64,000 bases of DNA from Alligator mississippiensis (lineage: Eukaryota > Chordata > Crocodylia > Alligatoridae). Below, piece by piece: positions 46,729 through 57,644 of the stretch (positions are counted from its first letter, which is position 1; each line of letters opens with the position of its first letter). The translations under genes and the position numbers were made by a program. The stretch lies in the NCBI RefSeq assembly GCF_030867095.1, contig NC_081824.1, positions 172,306,933 through 172,370,932 of the forward strand, in the 5' to 3' direction. The notes beneath the pieces are model-generated. The model was given only the letters and a program-made list of their open reading frames with translations, made no database searches and was not told the origin of the DNA.

Positions 46729-49700
46729 CAATGATAAAAACTTACTGATAAATCTGTCTCTTTTAGGGAGCTATGCCCCTAAATCTGAAGGTCTTTCTGC
46801 ATTTTTACCTGAAGGAGGCAGCAGTAATTGTCTAAGTTTTTCTATATAATGTTTGGCTAGGAAATTACAACATTTCTTCTTATGATGTGCACTTTATCTC
46901 AATAATCCTTGGCTTCACATCTTTAAGTACCATTTCATACACGTGGTCCCTTGAAAATATTATGGAGATAGCAGCTAGGAAAAAAGGCTGCCTTTTTACT
47001 TGGCTTGTATTGAACCTATTGTACTTATGCATTCTGTAGGCTAATTTAGCTCCCAGTATACATCTAGGTGCAATTTAAAGTATTCATCTGTTATATAGTG
47101 TCCTATACTGGCCGGATCCTAATGACCCATTTGGGGTCACCTCACTCCATATTCTTCTTGAAAACTGAGACATCTCAGGCACTCTCACTCATGGCCCTTA
47201 GGTTTTAGTGTTCAGGAGCTTGTTGTAGCTATCTCATTTGCAAGAATATTTAAAAACACTTCTAGGCTTGTATTTAGTGTTTGGCAACTGCATACAGTTA
47301 TAGGGGATCCCTGCAATTGATGTAATGTCTTTAAGGTTGTGCAAAAGAGGCCAAATACAAATACAAAAATCCTCTTAGTACAAAAGTATGTAGAGTCAGA
47401 TCTTGTGTAAACAGCATCAGCCAAAGCTTTTAGTTGGGGTTGTCAACTTTATTTTATTATTAAATAGTCCATTATAGGCAGCAGTTTTGTGACTTAAACT
47501 GGAGCCAACAGACTACAAAGGTAGCAAAAAGCTACTTTTTTTTTTTTAACTCTCTCCAGCGCAAATCCTTTGCTTAGCATAGCTAAATTGGACCTGAGAA
47601 TCAGGGCCTCAAACTACAAAATCTACCAACACTTCTTACCAGATATCTGGAGCATTCACTGAATAATGAGACAGGGTGTTCTGTGTGGACTACCTCTGTA
47701 CTCTTTCAAGAGAAATGCTGTTTGCAAGAAAGCTTCTGAAGACTGCAGCCGCTCCAAAGAGTGAAGTGCTGCTGGATGCTAGCACAGTAGAGCTGCAAAA
47801 AAATAGGAATCCGTAATTCCGAGACTCTGCTTCCCAGGGGAGCAATAGCTTGATCCTATGTTCTTTTGTACTTCTTGTCTGAGGACCCGCAGTTTAAAGC
47901 TGAATAGATCATAGGGGAAGCTTTAGCAGAAGCCAAGAAACACTGTAGGCTTTTCTTGTAGGATCTAGCAGTTGAAGACAACATCCTTGCAAAGTTTTCA
48001 CATACAGATGTAATACTGTTCTTCCCAAGGGCAAAATAAAAGTGAGCTAGCACTCATGGTTGTCTCTGGAGTTGCACCTACTACACCAGTGTTTAAAGCT
48101 GCTCAAAAGAACAACAGAGAAACACCCAACCACAAACAGTACTTTACGAAGCTATAGAAAAGCCAAAGAGTTTTAAGACCATCATCAATAGAATTCTTTC
48201 TTCTTTATATAATGCTACCAGCTTTTTTAATCTTATACTTACAAAAAAAGAAATAATCAACAACCAGAACAAGTCAACTAGAATTTTCTTAATATTTAAA
48301 AAAGAGCTATGTTACTACTACAGCAACAAAATGCTTACTGCTACCCCAGTCACTACTTCAAGTGCAATTTTCTTCTTCCTGACTCTAACAACCTTCACAT
48401 ATTGACAGACTTAAAATCACCTGCTACAAAGGATGTTTACTAGTTTAGAGCTTGGGCTATAAGATTGTCTAATTCTAAATACATAGGAGACTGAAAACCA
48501 AAGAGGGTGGCCTTGTTTCAATGTCTGGTTTTACAGTTATCTAACGCTCATGGGGCCAAATTCTATGCTCTTCTATAGTACTGCAAATATTAGGTAATTA
48601 ACCAATTACTTCAATGTACTCAGCTACTACAGTTTTGAGAAGCCAGACAAAGATATTTCACGTGCAAATAGTCATATTTGTGTTTAAACTTCACCTTCCA
48701 TCAATATTTCTAATATTTGTTTAAAGTTGCTGTTTCTGCAAACATTCCTGCCAGTAAACTCATTTGCTATAATAGTCTTTTAAAGCAAACACAAAAGGAT
48801 CTTAAAACACAGCCAAAATAAATTCCTCTTTCTCAAATCCAAGCGAACATTCATGGAATGTTTTTTGAGGTATTCGCCCAGCTTTACAATTGATATCCTT
48901 GTCCTAGGATTAGTGGAAAATTGATGCTTTTAACAAACATCATTTGATCCACCTCCTTTCAGTCTTAGAATTCCAAAAATAACCCTCAAGTCTAAGCATT
49001 ACCAATTGTTTTCCATTTAAATAATGGAAACACTGGAGAAATGAAATCCATTCTCTAAGATGAATGGCCTTCATGCCACTAGAGGTCACTCTAGGAATTA
49101 AGTTAGTATACAGCATGTTGCAAGCAGTAACTGAACTTTTACAGAAATGGCCTGTTGTTGCTTTAGGTTTCAAACAAAAATAATCAGAGGAACAGAACAT
49201 ACTGTAACATTGCAGTGTGATTAAAATTGTGAAATATTAAGAGAAATCTCTCTCTTTTGCCACTTCTTTTCAGGGCATCATCATAGGTGACTTGAGGGCA
49301 TTACATACAAGTAGACTACTTCTGTTTTGCCTAAAAAACAATGGGCTTCAAGACTGAGAAATGCACATACACAATCAGACAGCTATGGAGAAGGGCCAGA
49401 CACAAAGTTGTGTTCACATACCTAGCTCTACTGGGAAGATGCTGTTTTGTTTGTCTCATGCCACGGAGGGGGACAAATAAAATATAAATTTGTCAGACTT
49501 CAGGGTAGTAGAAAATCTTCAGGTTGTTCCTGAAAGGGCCCTAAAATAGCCTATTCATGATACTGACTTTTAGTCCAGAAATAATGACCTTACTTTAGAT
49601 CATTTTTACTTTAAATTAAAGCTATTATTTTCCAGGGACTACCTTGGTTCTGTGTGAGAAAACTCAAACTTCCACTCTTCTCAGCTTCTATTATTTTGTG

Positions 49701-50384
49701 ATTGAAAACACTTGTGTGTCCTTCTGTTATGGCATTAGTTTAGACAGGGAATCTATTTCTTCATGTGAACAAAATTAAAATGGTTTCTCAGTTATGAAAC
49801 AAAGTAATGAAAGAAACTGAGCTCAGTTTAATTAATATAGGAAAGCAAAACATAACATAAACTAGCAATCCCAAAGCGGGTGCTGCTTTTCCCTTTCTCC
49901 CATCACCCTCCCAGGGACTGTCAGGGACTAGCTGGGAGTCATGAACCGACCAGTTTATATTTTAAAAAAACATATATGTCTCTAGCCATCACAGCTGCAC
50001 ACACACAAAAAAACCCTTCAAAATGTGAGCTAATGTAGCAATACTTGCCTGTGCTTGTAGAGACCCTGAAGCAATCATGCTGAGGTGTGAATTACCCTAT
50101 TCATTTCAGTAGGTGCTAATTAAAATGCCAATAATGATAATTAAATGGAAGTGTTGTAAGCTTTTTTCATTGCCAATCAAACCATATAAGAAGAGAGCAT
50201 ACTCTATTATGATCATCTAAAATGTGTGTAGACCTTTAACAACCCACTGAGAGGGTGAAGCAGAGGCATAATTAATTTCATTTTTTAAAGGAGTTGCTTA
50301 ATTTTCAAAAGTTTGGGAATATGTCATGTAAATAAAGACACAGAGGACAGTGAGCTGTGGAGAAGGCCACAGACTCCCACCTGA
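46729..50384 (-). other. KIF6 intron, longest stretch without recognised repeats
   Basis: No exon compatible with KIF6 phases and no complete transposon was seen in 3.6 kb. A CTCF-like site with one mismatch (CCACTAGAGGTCACT) is at 49076-49090. Confidence 0.4.
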
Positions 50385-50707
50385 GGGCACCTATACACAC
50401 GTCCGATGCCTGCTCCAACATGCTCTAATTAGAATGCATTGGAGAAGACTCAATTAACTGAGTCTGCGGGAGCATGGTAATTAACACATTACAGCAGCCT
50501 TGATGTCACATGTATTCAGCGTCCCCATGCTTCAAAATGGCAGTGATAAAGGTCATTGAACAAGCATTAGTTAAAGCGCCCTGCCATCATTTTGAAGTGC
50601 AGGATGCTGAATATACGAGACACTGTGGGTGCTTTAATTAGAGCAGCTCCTGGGAGCTGCTCTAATAAAAGGCTTGCCCCAACCCTGGAGCATATGTAAA
50701 GATGCCC
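50385..50707. mobile_element. family C MITE, copy 1
   Basis: GGGCACCTATACACACG and GGAGCATATGTAAAGATGCCC are inverted ends. The interior pairs CTTCAAAATGGCAG with its inverse ATTTTGAAGTGCAGGATGC, and GAGCATGTTAATT-like segments. 323 bp. Confidence 0.82.
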
Positions 50708-51534
50708 TGATGAATAACCATGTGCAATCTTAATACAAATGGAAACATAAACTGCACTAAAATCTGTGCTTCTATACGCGCTTCAGTCAGAATTTGATGG
50801 CAGTTGAGGTCCAAATGCTGGGATCCAAGGAGAACAAGAAGCAATGGCATATTAGTTATCACTTTTTCTGACTCAGTTATTTCTTACTGTGTGAGGAGAG
50901 GGGTTTTCAAAGAAAGTTTTCTGCATAATGGCATTGTGGAGTGCCCCTTCAAAAATTACAGTGTGAATACCAAGTTTCAGTCCAAACTTCGTTGCTACAA
51001 GCCAAGCCAAGTCATAAATCCTGGAAAAACAGAGTTTTGTAACAAAAACACTGATGAAACAAGGCACCCTTTGACTCTGAAATCTGAGGACAGGTTCCCC
51101 TGATGGTCCAAATCTTCCACCTTTACTTAAATTAAATTGTACCTTACTTTGCAAACAGACCCACTGAAAACAATGTGGCTGCTCAGAATTCAGAAAAAAT
51201 GTAGCTAATGCAGCATAGGTAAGCCCTAGTTACTTTAGGCAAACATGGTCCTAATGTGGACACAGCTCAGGTGGCAAAGCTATATTGTTTTGTGGTAAGA
51301 TAAAAACAACCTGCCACAACAGAAACATGTATGTCAAGACTATTTCCTGCCCACCTAAGATCTCTACTCCACTCTCATCTACAGCAGCTGCTCTCAGGTC
51401 TGCTGGACACTAAGGGCTTGAAAGTGGGGCCTGGGGGCAAGGCTGGAGCAGCCTCGCTGGCAAACATGGATCTTGAATGTGCCCATGGACTCAGGTGGGT
51501 GGGGCGTGCTCAGCCCTATTCTTTCTTTATAGCA
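50708..51534 (-). other. KIF6 intron, unassigned
   Basis: Opposed open frames of about 95 codons at 50804-51154 have no domain. Nothing else recognised. Confidence 0.4.
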
Positions 51535-51760
51535 GTACAGATCTACATGGGATGCTATATGAGCAGAAGACTAATTCTACTGCACATTAGCAGGGAGGGA
51601 AAGCCCATGCTAATGCACTAATGCACAGTATATTTAGTCTAACGCGCAGTAGCTTAACAAAAAAAATGCTCCTCTGTGCTAATGTGCAGTAACATCATTA
51701 CAGGTACTAAGCTTAATGTGCCATAATTACAGCGCATTAATGCATGTGTAGACATGCCCA
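51535..51760. mobile_element. family B MITE, copy 9
   Basis: It starts GTACAGATCTACATGGGATG and ends GCATGTGTAGACATGCCCA. Interior: AGACTAATTCTACTGCACAT and the inverse TATATTTAGTCTAACGCGCA. Confidence 0.82.
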
Positions 51761-52464
51761 GTATAGACACAAGAGTTTACTCCAATGTCATGTTGATTCA
51801 ATTCCATAGTTTTTATTGCTTTATTTTCTGCAGTAGTGTTTGATGGATGTAAAACTGGAACAATATAGTGGAGAATCAGACCAAATATTTTACTCATTTG
51901 CTATTTTATAGTACCTTATCATAATGCTGCTCTTGAATCACATCAGGTATATCTATGGCCCAAATCCTAGTATGCCTCTAAAGTGCCTCCAAGTTAGCTT
52001 GCTACTTATCTCAGAGGTACATATCTCCCACAGAAAAACTATTCTTAAGTTTCCCATTGTGTCACTGGGAAGCTTAGTGCAGCCCCTACTGAACACAATG
52101 GAGGTGATTAAGCTTCCCATTTTGGGTGTAAGCGGGAGGCAGCTGGGTGCCTTCAGAAGGTGATCCTATTATACCTGTTCATTCTGTTCTGCCCTGGGGA
52201 GGTGCCTACCTTTGTGCTCAAAGACATCTCCCATTATATTTATAGGGAAACCTATGAACTGGATAACTAATGTGCTTCTGTCAGGCAGTAGTTCAGGCTC
52301 CTCAGATGCACTAAGTGGGAAGTTCCTTAACTAGCAATCCTTGTACTTGGCTGGTGCACTTAGCATGGCACACATCAGAGTTGCCAGATGGAGGAGGAGC
52401 CCTCCTACCTTACAGCCCAGTAGTCTAGTAATTAGATCATTTTTCAAGCAGTGGGAAAGGCAGG
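51761..52464 (-). other. KIF6 intron, probable unnamed repeat
   Basis: The text at 52040-52170 (CACTGGGAAGCTTAG, AACACAATGGAGGTGATTAA) recalls the repeat type at 19550. Boundaries are not visible. Confidence 0.35.
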
Positions 52465-52472
52465 CATTAGAC

Positions 52473-53570
52473 CAGGGGTTGGCAGTGTTTATGGGCAGAG
52501 TGCCAAAAATACCTGCAACCTCTACTTCAGGGATAGGCAACCCCTGGCATGGGTGCCAGAGTGCAGCAAGCGAAGGCATTTTGCTTGGCACATGTGTCTC
52601 AGGGCGGATGGTGGGGAAGGGGCTGCGCTGCACTGCCATAACAAGGATCAGGCCCCTTGTGGCTCCCCTGCCATTTGCCTCTGGCATGCCAACATCTTAC
52701 AAGTTGAGATTGCAGGTGTTTTTGGCACTCTGTCCAAAAACACTGCTGACCCTTGCTCTACTTGTAAGATGTTGGCATGCCAGGAGTAGATGGCAGGGGA
52801 GCCATGAGAGGCCCAATCCTTGTTGAGGCAGCACAGCCCAGGCTCCTTCACTGCCATCCACCCTGTGGTGCACATACACCCACTGCTGGCAATGAACCGG
52901 GCTGGGGCTCCGCAGATCTTGGTGTAAATTTGTGCAGCCTCCCTGCTACCTGCCATGAGAAGCCTGGGCTCTGTGGTGGGTGGCAGGGGTCTACCCAGAG
53001 CCTAGGCCAGCTGTGGCAGGCAGTCAGGAGGCTGTGAGCAGCTGCACTGGGATTCATGGAGCTCTAGCCCGGGTCATTGTTGGCAACAGGTACATGAGTG
53101 CCTCAAGATGGACAGCAGAAAAGGGGCTGGGGCTGCACAGTCACAACAAGGATCGGGCCTCTCACAGCTCCATCACCATCTGCCCCAGGCACACATGCAC
53201 TCGCTGCCAGCAAGAAGCTCAGCTGGGGCTCCACAGACCCCCGTGCAGCTGCCTGCAACTTTCCAGCTGCCTGCCACAGCCAGGCTGGACTCTGGGCAGG
53301 CCCCTGCTGTCCGCCACAGATCCCAGGCTGCTTGCAGCAGGGAGGCTGTAAGTAGCTGCACCAGGGTACACAGAACCCCGGCCTGGCTTGTTGGTAGTGG
53401 ATGCATGTGCACCTTTGGGCAGATGGTGGGTGAGCTGTGAGGGGTCCAATCTTTGCTGCAGCAGCACAGCTCTGGCTCCTTCCCTGCTGTTCACCCCAAG
53501 GCACACGTGCCAAGTAAAATGCCTTCACGTTCCACGCTTTGGCATGTGTGCTGGGGCCTGCCAACCCTTG
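52473..53570. mobile_element. composite hAT foldback element (1.1 kb)
   Basis: The outer ends CAGGGGTTGGCAG and CTGCCAACCCTTG are inverted hAT-type ends; the flanks CATTAGAC (52465-52472) and CTCTAGAC (53571-53578) agree at 6 of 8. Inside, a second hAT-like left end (CAGGGATAGGCAACCCC, 52528) and a perfect 24-bp inverted pair (52681-52704 with 52760-52783) extend into long diverged arms. The outer left 50 bases also recur inverted at 52707-52757. Opposed open frames up to 170 codons are compositional; no transposase was recognised. Confidence 0.82.
52681..52783. repeat. inner perfect inverted repeat of the composite hAT
   Basis: 24-bp arms at 52681-52704 and 52760-52783, containing GCATGCCAACATCTTACAAG, around a 55-bp loop. 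The arms continue outward with mismatches (GGCTCCCCTGCCAT against ATGGCAGGGGAGCC). Confidence 0.92.
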
Positions 53571-53584
53571 CTCTAGACCTCTGT

Positions 53585-53655
53585 CCGCTGAGAGGTTTGA
53601 AGCCACATCGCTCACTCACTAATACAGTGCTCTGACTACTTTGCTATTGGCTGGG
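53585..53655 (-). repeat. tRNA-derived SINE-like fragment, minus strand
   Basis: On the minus strand TAGCAAAGTAGTCAGAGCAC resembles an A box and GGCTTCAAACC a B box. The hAT composite next to it may have split the SINE, the rest lying at about 52380-52464. Confidence 0.4.
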
Positions 53656-53884
53656 TAGGGATGAGGGCATTTTTATCTACTCTTGTTGAAGCTGGCAGCC
53701 CAGAATGAGAAAGCTAGGACCAGGAGCACAGCAAGCAAAAAGAAGCCCCAGGGAGAGTCCCTGGCTTTGGGGGAGAGGGAACCCTGGGTTTTGTTCTTTA
53801 GTCTCCATGATCATTAGCCATTTTGTTCAATGACTATGTAATGCAAAATGTATGGTCAATTCAGTCAGCAAGCAAGAGGGAACT

Positions 53885-53970
53885 TGACGCAGTATCTTAA
53901 TGGTTAAAGCATGCAGCAAGGAAGGGGGAGGCCTGGGTTCTGGTCCTTGCTCCCTAGATTGCTCATTCAT
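53885..53970 (+). repeat. tRNA-derived SINE-like fragment (MIR type)
   Basis: TTAATGGTTAAAGCATGC followed by GGCCTGGGTTCTGGTCC resembles the A and B boxes of MIR-type SINEs. A G11 run lies just downstream at 54025-54035. Confidence 0.4.
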
Positions 53971-54344
53971 TTTGCATGATTTAGTCATTGGCTAAATGGA
54001 TAAGTCTGGGGAGTGGGGAGTAGTGGGGGGGGGGGTGTGCAATAACTAGCAATCAGGCTCTTAGTGGCTATGCTTTATTTCTTCTGAGTCTGCTCTGAAA
54101 CGTAGAGGGAAAAGAAAATGTTAATCTGATTATGTCTCAATCATGTGTAGCTACACCTTATTCTGTGAATGCCCCTATTGAAATGAAGGTCCACTGGAGT
54201 CTTATGGACCATTGGGACAGTGTGTTTAAGATGCACTAATTTTTTAGCCAATGGCACAAAAGGGAGTAATATGGCTAATACCACAACCAGCTGCTTTTGA
54301 CTTTACAGTTGAATGCACAGATACCCATTTAGAGGGCAGCTATG

Positions 54345-54415
54345 AGCATGAGTCTAAAGTAGGGTCTGAACTCATGCCTCCAGAACTATAGCACATAACC
54401 GTAACCACTCCTACT
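54345..54415 (-). repeat. tRNA-derived SINE-like fragment, minus strand
   Basis: The minus strand has GTAGGAGTGGTTACGGTTAT and CATGAGTTCAGACCC, like degraded A and B boxes. Confidence 0.35.
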
Positions 54416-54457
54416 GAAAACAATGAAATTATTTGTAGAGAAAGATACTACTCATTA

Positions 54458-55818
54458 GGCGCATCTACACAAGATGTCTACTGTGGAGTAGACTAATTCG
54501 TTCCGCAGTAAACACTGCATGTCTACACGTGTATCTCTATTAGTAGTAATCAATGGCTCACTGTTTAGCTGGCAGCCAGTATCAAGTGGAGTGCTACAGG
54601 GGTCAGTCCTCAGTTTTGTTCAATATCTTTGTTAATGATCTGGAAGATGGGATGGAGTGCACCCTCAGCAAGTTCATGGATGACACAAAGCTGGAGGGTG
54701 TAGTAGACACATTGGAGGGTACTGCTAGGATTCAGAGTAACCTAGACAAATTGGAGGACTGGGCCAAAAGAAATCTCATGAGGTTCAACAAGGACAAGTG
54801 CAAGGTTCTGCATTTAGGATGGAACAATCTCATGCACCACTACAGCTTTGGGACTGACTGGCTAAGCAGCAGCTCTGCAGAAAAGGACCTGGGGTTACAG
54901 TGGACAATAAGATGGATATGAGTCAGCAGTGTGCCCTTGTTGCCAAGAAGGCTAACAGCATCCTGGGCTGCATTAGTAGGAGTGTTGTCAGCAGATCAAG
55001 GGAAGTAATTATTCCCCTCTATTCTGCACTGGTGAGGCCACATCTGGAGTACTGTGTTCAGTTTTGGGCCCCTCACTACAGAAAGGATGTGGACTAGTTG
55101 GAGAGAGTCCAGAGGAGAGTAATGAAAATTGTTTGGGGGTTGGGGCACATGACTTATGAGGAGAGGCTGAGGGAACTGGGTTTATTTAGTCTGGAGAAGA
55201 GAAGACTGAGAGGATTTGATAGCAGCCTTTAACTATCTGAAGGGTGGTTCCAAAGTGATGTTCTCAGTGGTGGCAGATGATAGAAGAAGGAGCAATGGTC
55301 TCAATTTGCAGCAAGGGAAGTTTATGAAGTTTATGTTGGATAATAGGAAAAACTTTCTCACTAGAAGGGTGGTGAAGCAATGCAGCAAGTTACCTAGAGA
55401 GGTGGTGGAATCTCCATCCTTGGAGGATTTAAGACCCAGCTTGACAAAGCCCTGGCTGGAATGATCTAGTTGATGATGGTACTGCTTAGAGCAGGTAGTT
55501 GGACTGGATGACCTCTTGAGGTCCCTTCCAACCCTAATTTTCTATGATTCTATTATTCTATTAGGTTGGAGTAAATTAATTAACTCCACAGCACCACAAG
55601 TATAGACAGTGACATGGTTGGCTGGGGCACAAGGGTGACTGCTGGCTAGCCCTGCACTGGAGCACCCTCATACCCCAGTCAGCCCCTCCACAGCATGTTG
55701 AGCTACAGGGGAACAGCCCTGGGCTGGAAGGCTGAACCCCCCATTCAAACAGTGCATCTGGGAGCAATAAGCTCCAGAGTTTATTGCTTCACATTACTTC
55801 CACATGTAGATGTGCTCA
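54458..55818. mobile_element. family B MITE, copy 10, split by a CR1
   Basis: The left part starts GGCGCATCTACACAAGATG; the right part ends CCACATGTAGATGTGCTC. The CR1 at 54544-55556 separates them. The right part contains GGAGTAAATTAATTAACTCC, an internal palindrome, and a GC-richer stretch 55620-55750. Confidence 0.75.
54544..55556 (+). mobile_element. CR1 LINE 3' end inside a MITE
   Basis: 5'-truncated in ORF2. The first frame gives VLFNIFVNDLEDGMECTLS, then KFMDDTK (the FADD box, changed to FMDD) and LDKLEDWAKRNLMRFNKDK; a second frame gives [16 protein letters not shown]. It ends CTATGATTCTATTATTCTA. TCTATTAG at 54536-54543 and 55557-55564 could be an 8-bp target duplication, though the CR1 tail itself has similar text. 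Confidence 0.93.
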
Positions 55819-56982
55819 TTGTCAATGAAGACAGTAGAATTTGGCCCATGGTGACTTATATAAGGCTTCTTTGCAGAGACAGAAGTACAGTACAATCTGA
55901 CATTCTTCATCTCTAATGAAACTCCTCAATTATTGGTGTGCTTTTTTAACATCTATCAAATGGCGATTTAGAAGAGGAGACTGCTTAAGAACAATGGACA
56001 GAGAATGGGGATTTCATTCAATGAGAAATACACATCTTAAGGTGGCTGTCAGGGGAAAAAGACCATCGCTGTTGAAAGTCCAACTAAAATAGCTCCTTAA
56101 AGAGGTTAGCTTCTTAAAGAATTTGGAACATAAAATGCTTTAAATAATAAAAAAAGGCAGCTGGAAGATGTTAACACTTAGTTTCTAATTGAAACGCTGT
56201 GTTTTATTTTATTTCAACAAACCTTAATTTGGCTTTTTACCAAGCAATTTTTGCTCAAAATCCCTTGATGACTTGATGGTCATCAAGAAAGATCCTAAGA
56301 GAGCTGACACCTGTTATTCTGTGGAAGAATACACACTGAATAAGATAAGCAGGAAAATAATGAGCTCCAATTCATAGAATAAACATTAAGTCAGAACATA
56401 CAGAATATTTAGAAGGATGAATTAATGAATGGAAAAAAAGTCTGGAAAATATTTTGTGTGGTCCAGACTTACTGATGATAAGCACAAAGCAATGTTCTCA
56501 CAAAAGCCAAAAACACATGGATGGCCCATTGCATTGAGGAAACATAATGAAATATTTACAATTTTGGCATGCAACTGGCAGAATCTATGCAATACCATTT
56601 CCCTGGGACCTGAAGAAAAGTCCATGCTTACCTCTTTATGAAAAGCAGTTGAATATTTATTAAAACAGCATTTTCAACACCATTTTCTATATGCAACAAG
56701 GAGTCATTAATGGTTGAGACAGGGCCAGATGTTACAATGTAGACTGAAACATATAATTGGAATGCATACAGTTTTTACTTCTTTGAAACATGGCATAAAG
56801 AATTCTCACAGACAGCAGTGTCATGGTGCATCTTAGAGCAGCTTCTAACTGCAGCATATTGTGTTAGATTCCATGTTGGTGTAATTGTGTATAGTTCTGC
56901 TGAAGTCAATAACACTACAATCATTTACACCCACTTAGGAATTGACTCATTGAATGTACCTGCTGAGGATTTGGGTGATTTT
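55819..56982 (-). other. KIF6 intron, mostly unassigned
   Basis: Apart from the family E copy at 56866, nothing was recognised. Confidence 0.4.
56866..56945. mobile_element. short palindromic MITE-like repeat (family E), copy 3
   Basis: GTTGGTGTAATTGTGTATAG is inverted as CAATCATTTACACCCA around GCTGAAGTCAATAACAC. Ends are worn. Confidence 0.45.
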
Positions 56983-57309
56983 GGCTGCTGACAAACATGG
57001 GGAAAAAACCCCAAAACAGCACTTTGCTGGAAAAGAAAATGCGTGGTTCAGCCCAGCTCTCTAGCGTCTGTATAGATTGTGCGCTTCAGCGCGGCTTTTT
57101 GGTGCTTTTATCTAATAGCTGATTGAATCAGCTATTAGATAAAAGCACCAAAAAGCCCTGCTGAAGTGCACAATCTATACAGACATGGAGCAAGCTGAGT
57201 AAAACTAACACAATTCCTCTTTTGGGCATGCACTGCACTTGGTACAGGCTTGGGCCGAGCTTAAAGTAAAATGCTGATTTGGGGGGTTTTCTCACATCTG
57301 TAAGCAGCC
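56983..57309. mobile_element. foldback element (family D), copy 1
   Basis: The outer ends GGCTGCTGACAAACATG and CATCTGTAAGCAGCC are inverted. In the middle a 119-bp palindrome (57066-57184, arms of 59 with about three mismatches, centre 57125) contains GCTTTTATCTAATAGCTG. The whole 327 bp can fold on itself. Non-coding. Confidence 0.88.
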
Positions 57310-57644
57310 TATGTCTCTTAAACTTGAGGACCCTAAGCATTTGATAGTCAAAGCAATTGGCATAATGAATGCATGTTATTTCTACCTTGGGTATGCTGGT
57401 GTTTTTTTCCTCTTCCCTATGCCTATTCTTCAGAACTTAACCCTTCAGATAAGGTAATATCTTTCTGTATGCTGTCTAGATCTGAGCACAAGTAACAATT
57501 ATATTAAATATTCTATAGTCGTTTTGAACTGCATTAATAAACAACTCAGATTTTGTGCTCATGTCAGAATCCTTAGTTTGCACTTCAAGCACTGAATAAA
57601 TAAGTTGAGGGAGTTAGGCCCTTAGTTTGGCATTTTGGCCTTTA
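57310..57644 (-). other. KIF6 intron, unassigned
   Basis: Nothing recognised. Confidence 0.45.

Noticed and set aside
47690-47800. Exon-like stretch on the minus strand with acceptor (tttttttgcag), open frame and donor (AGAG/gtagtc)
   Set aside because: It lies between exons A and B, but in the phase forced by exon A it meets a stop after four codons, and exons A and B already join correctly. No homology.
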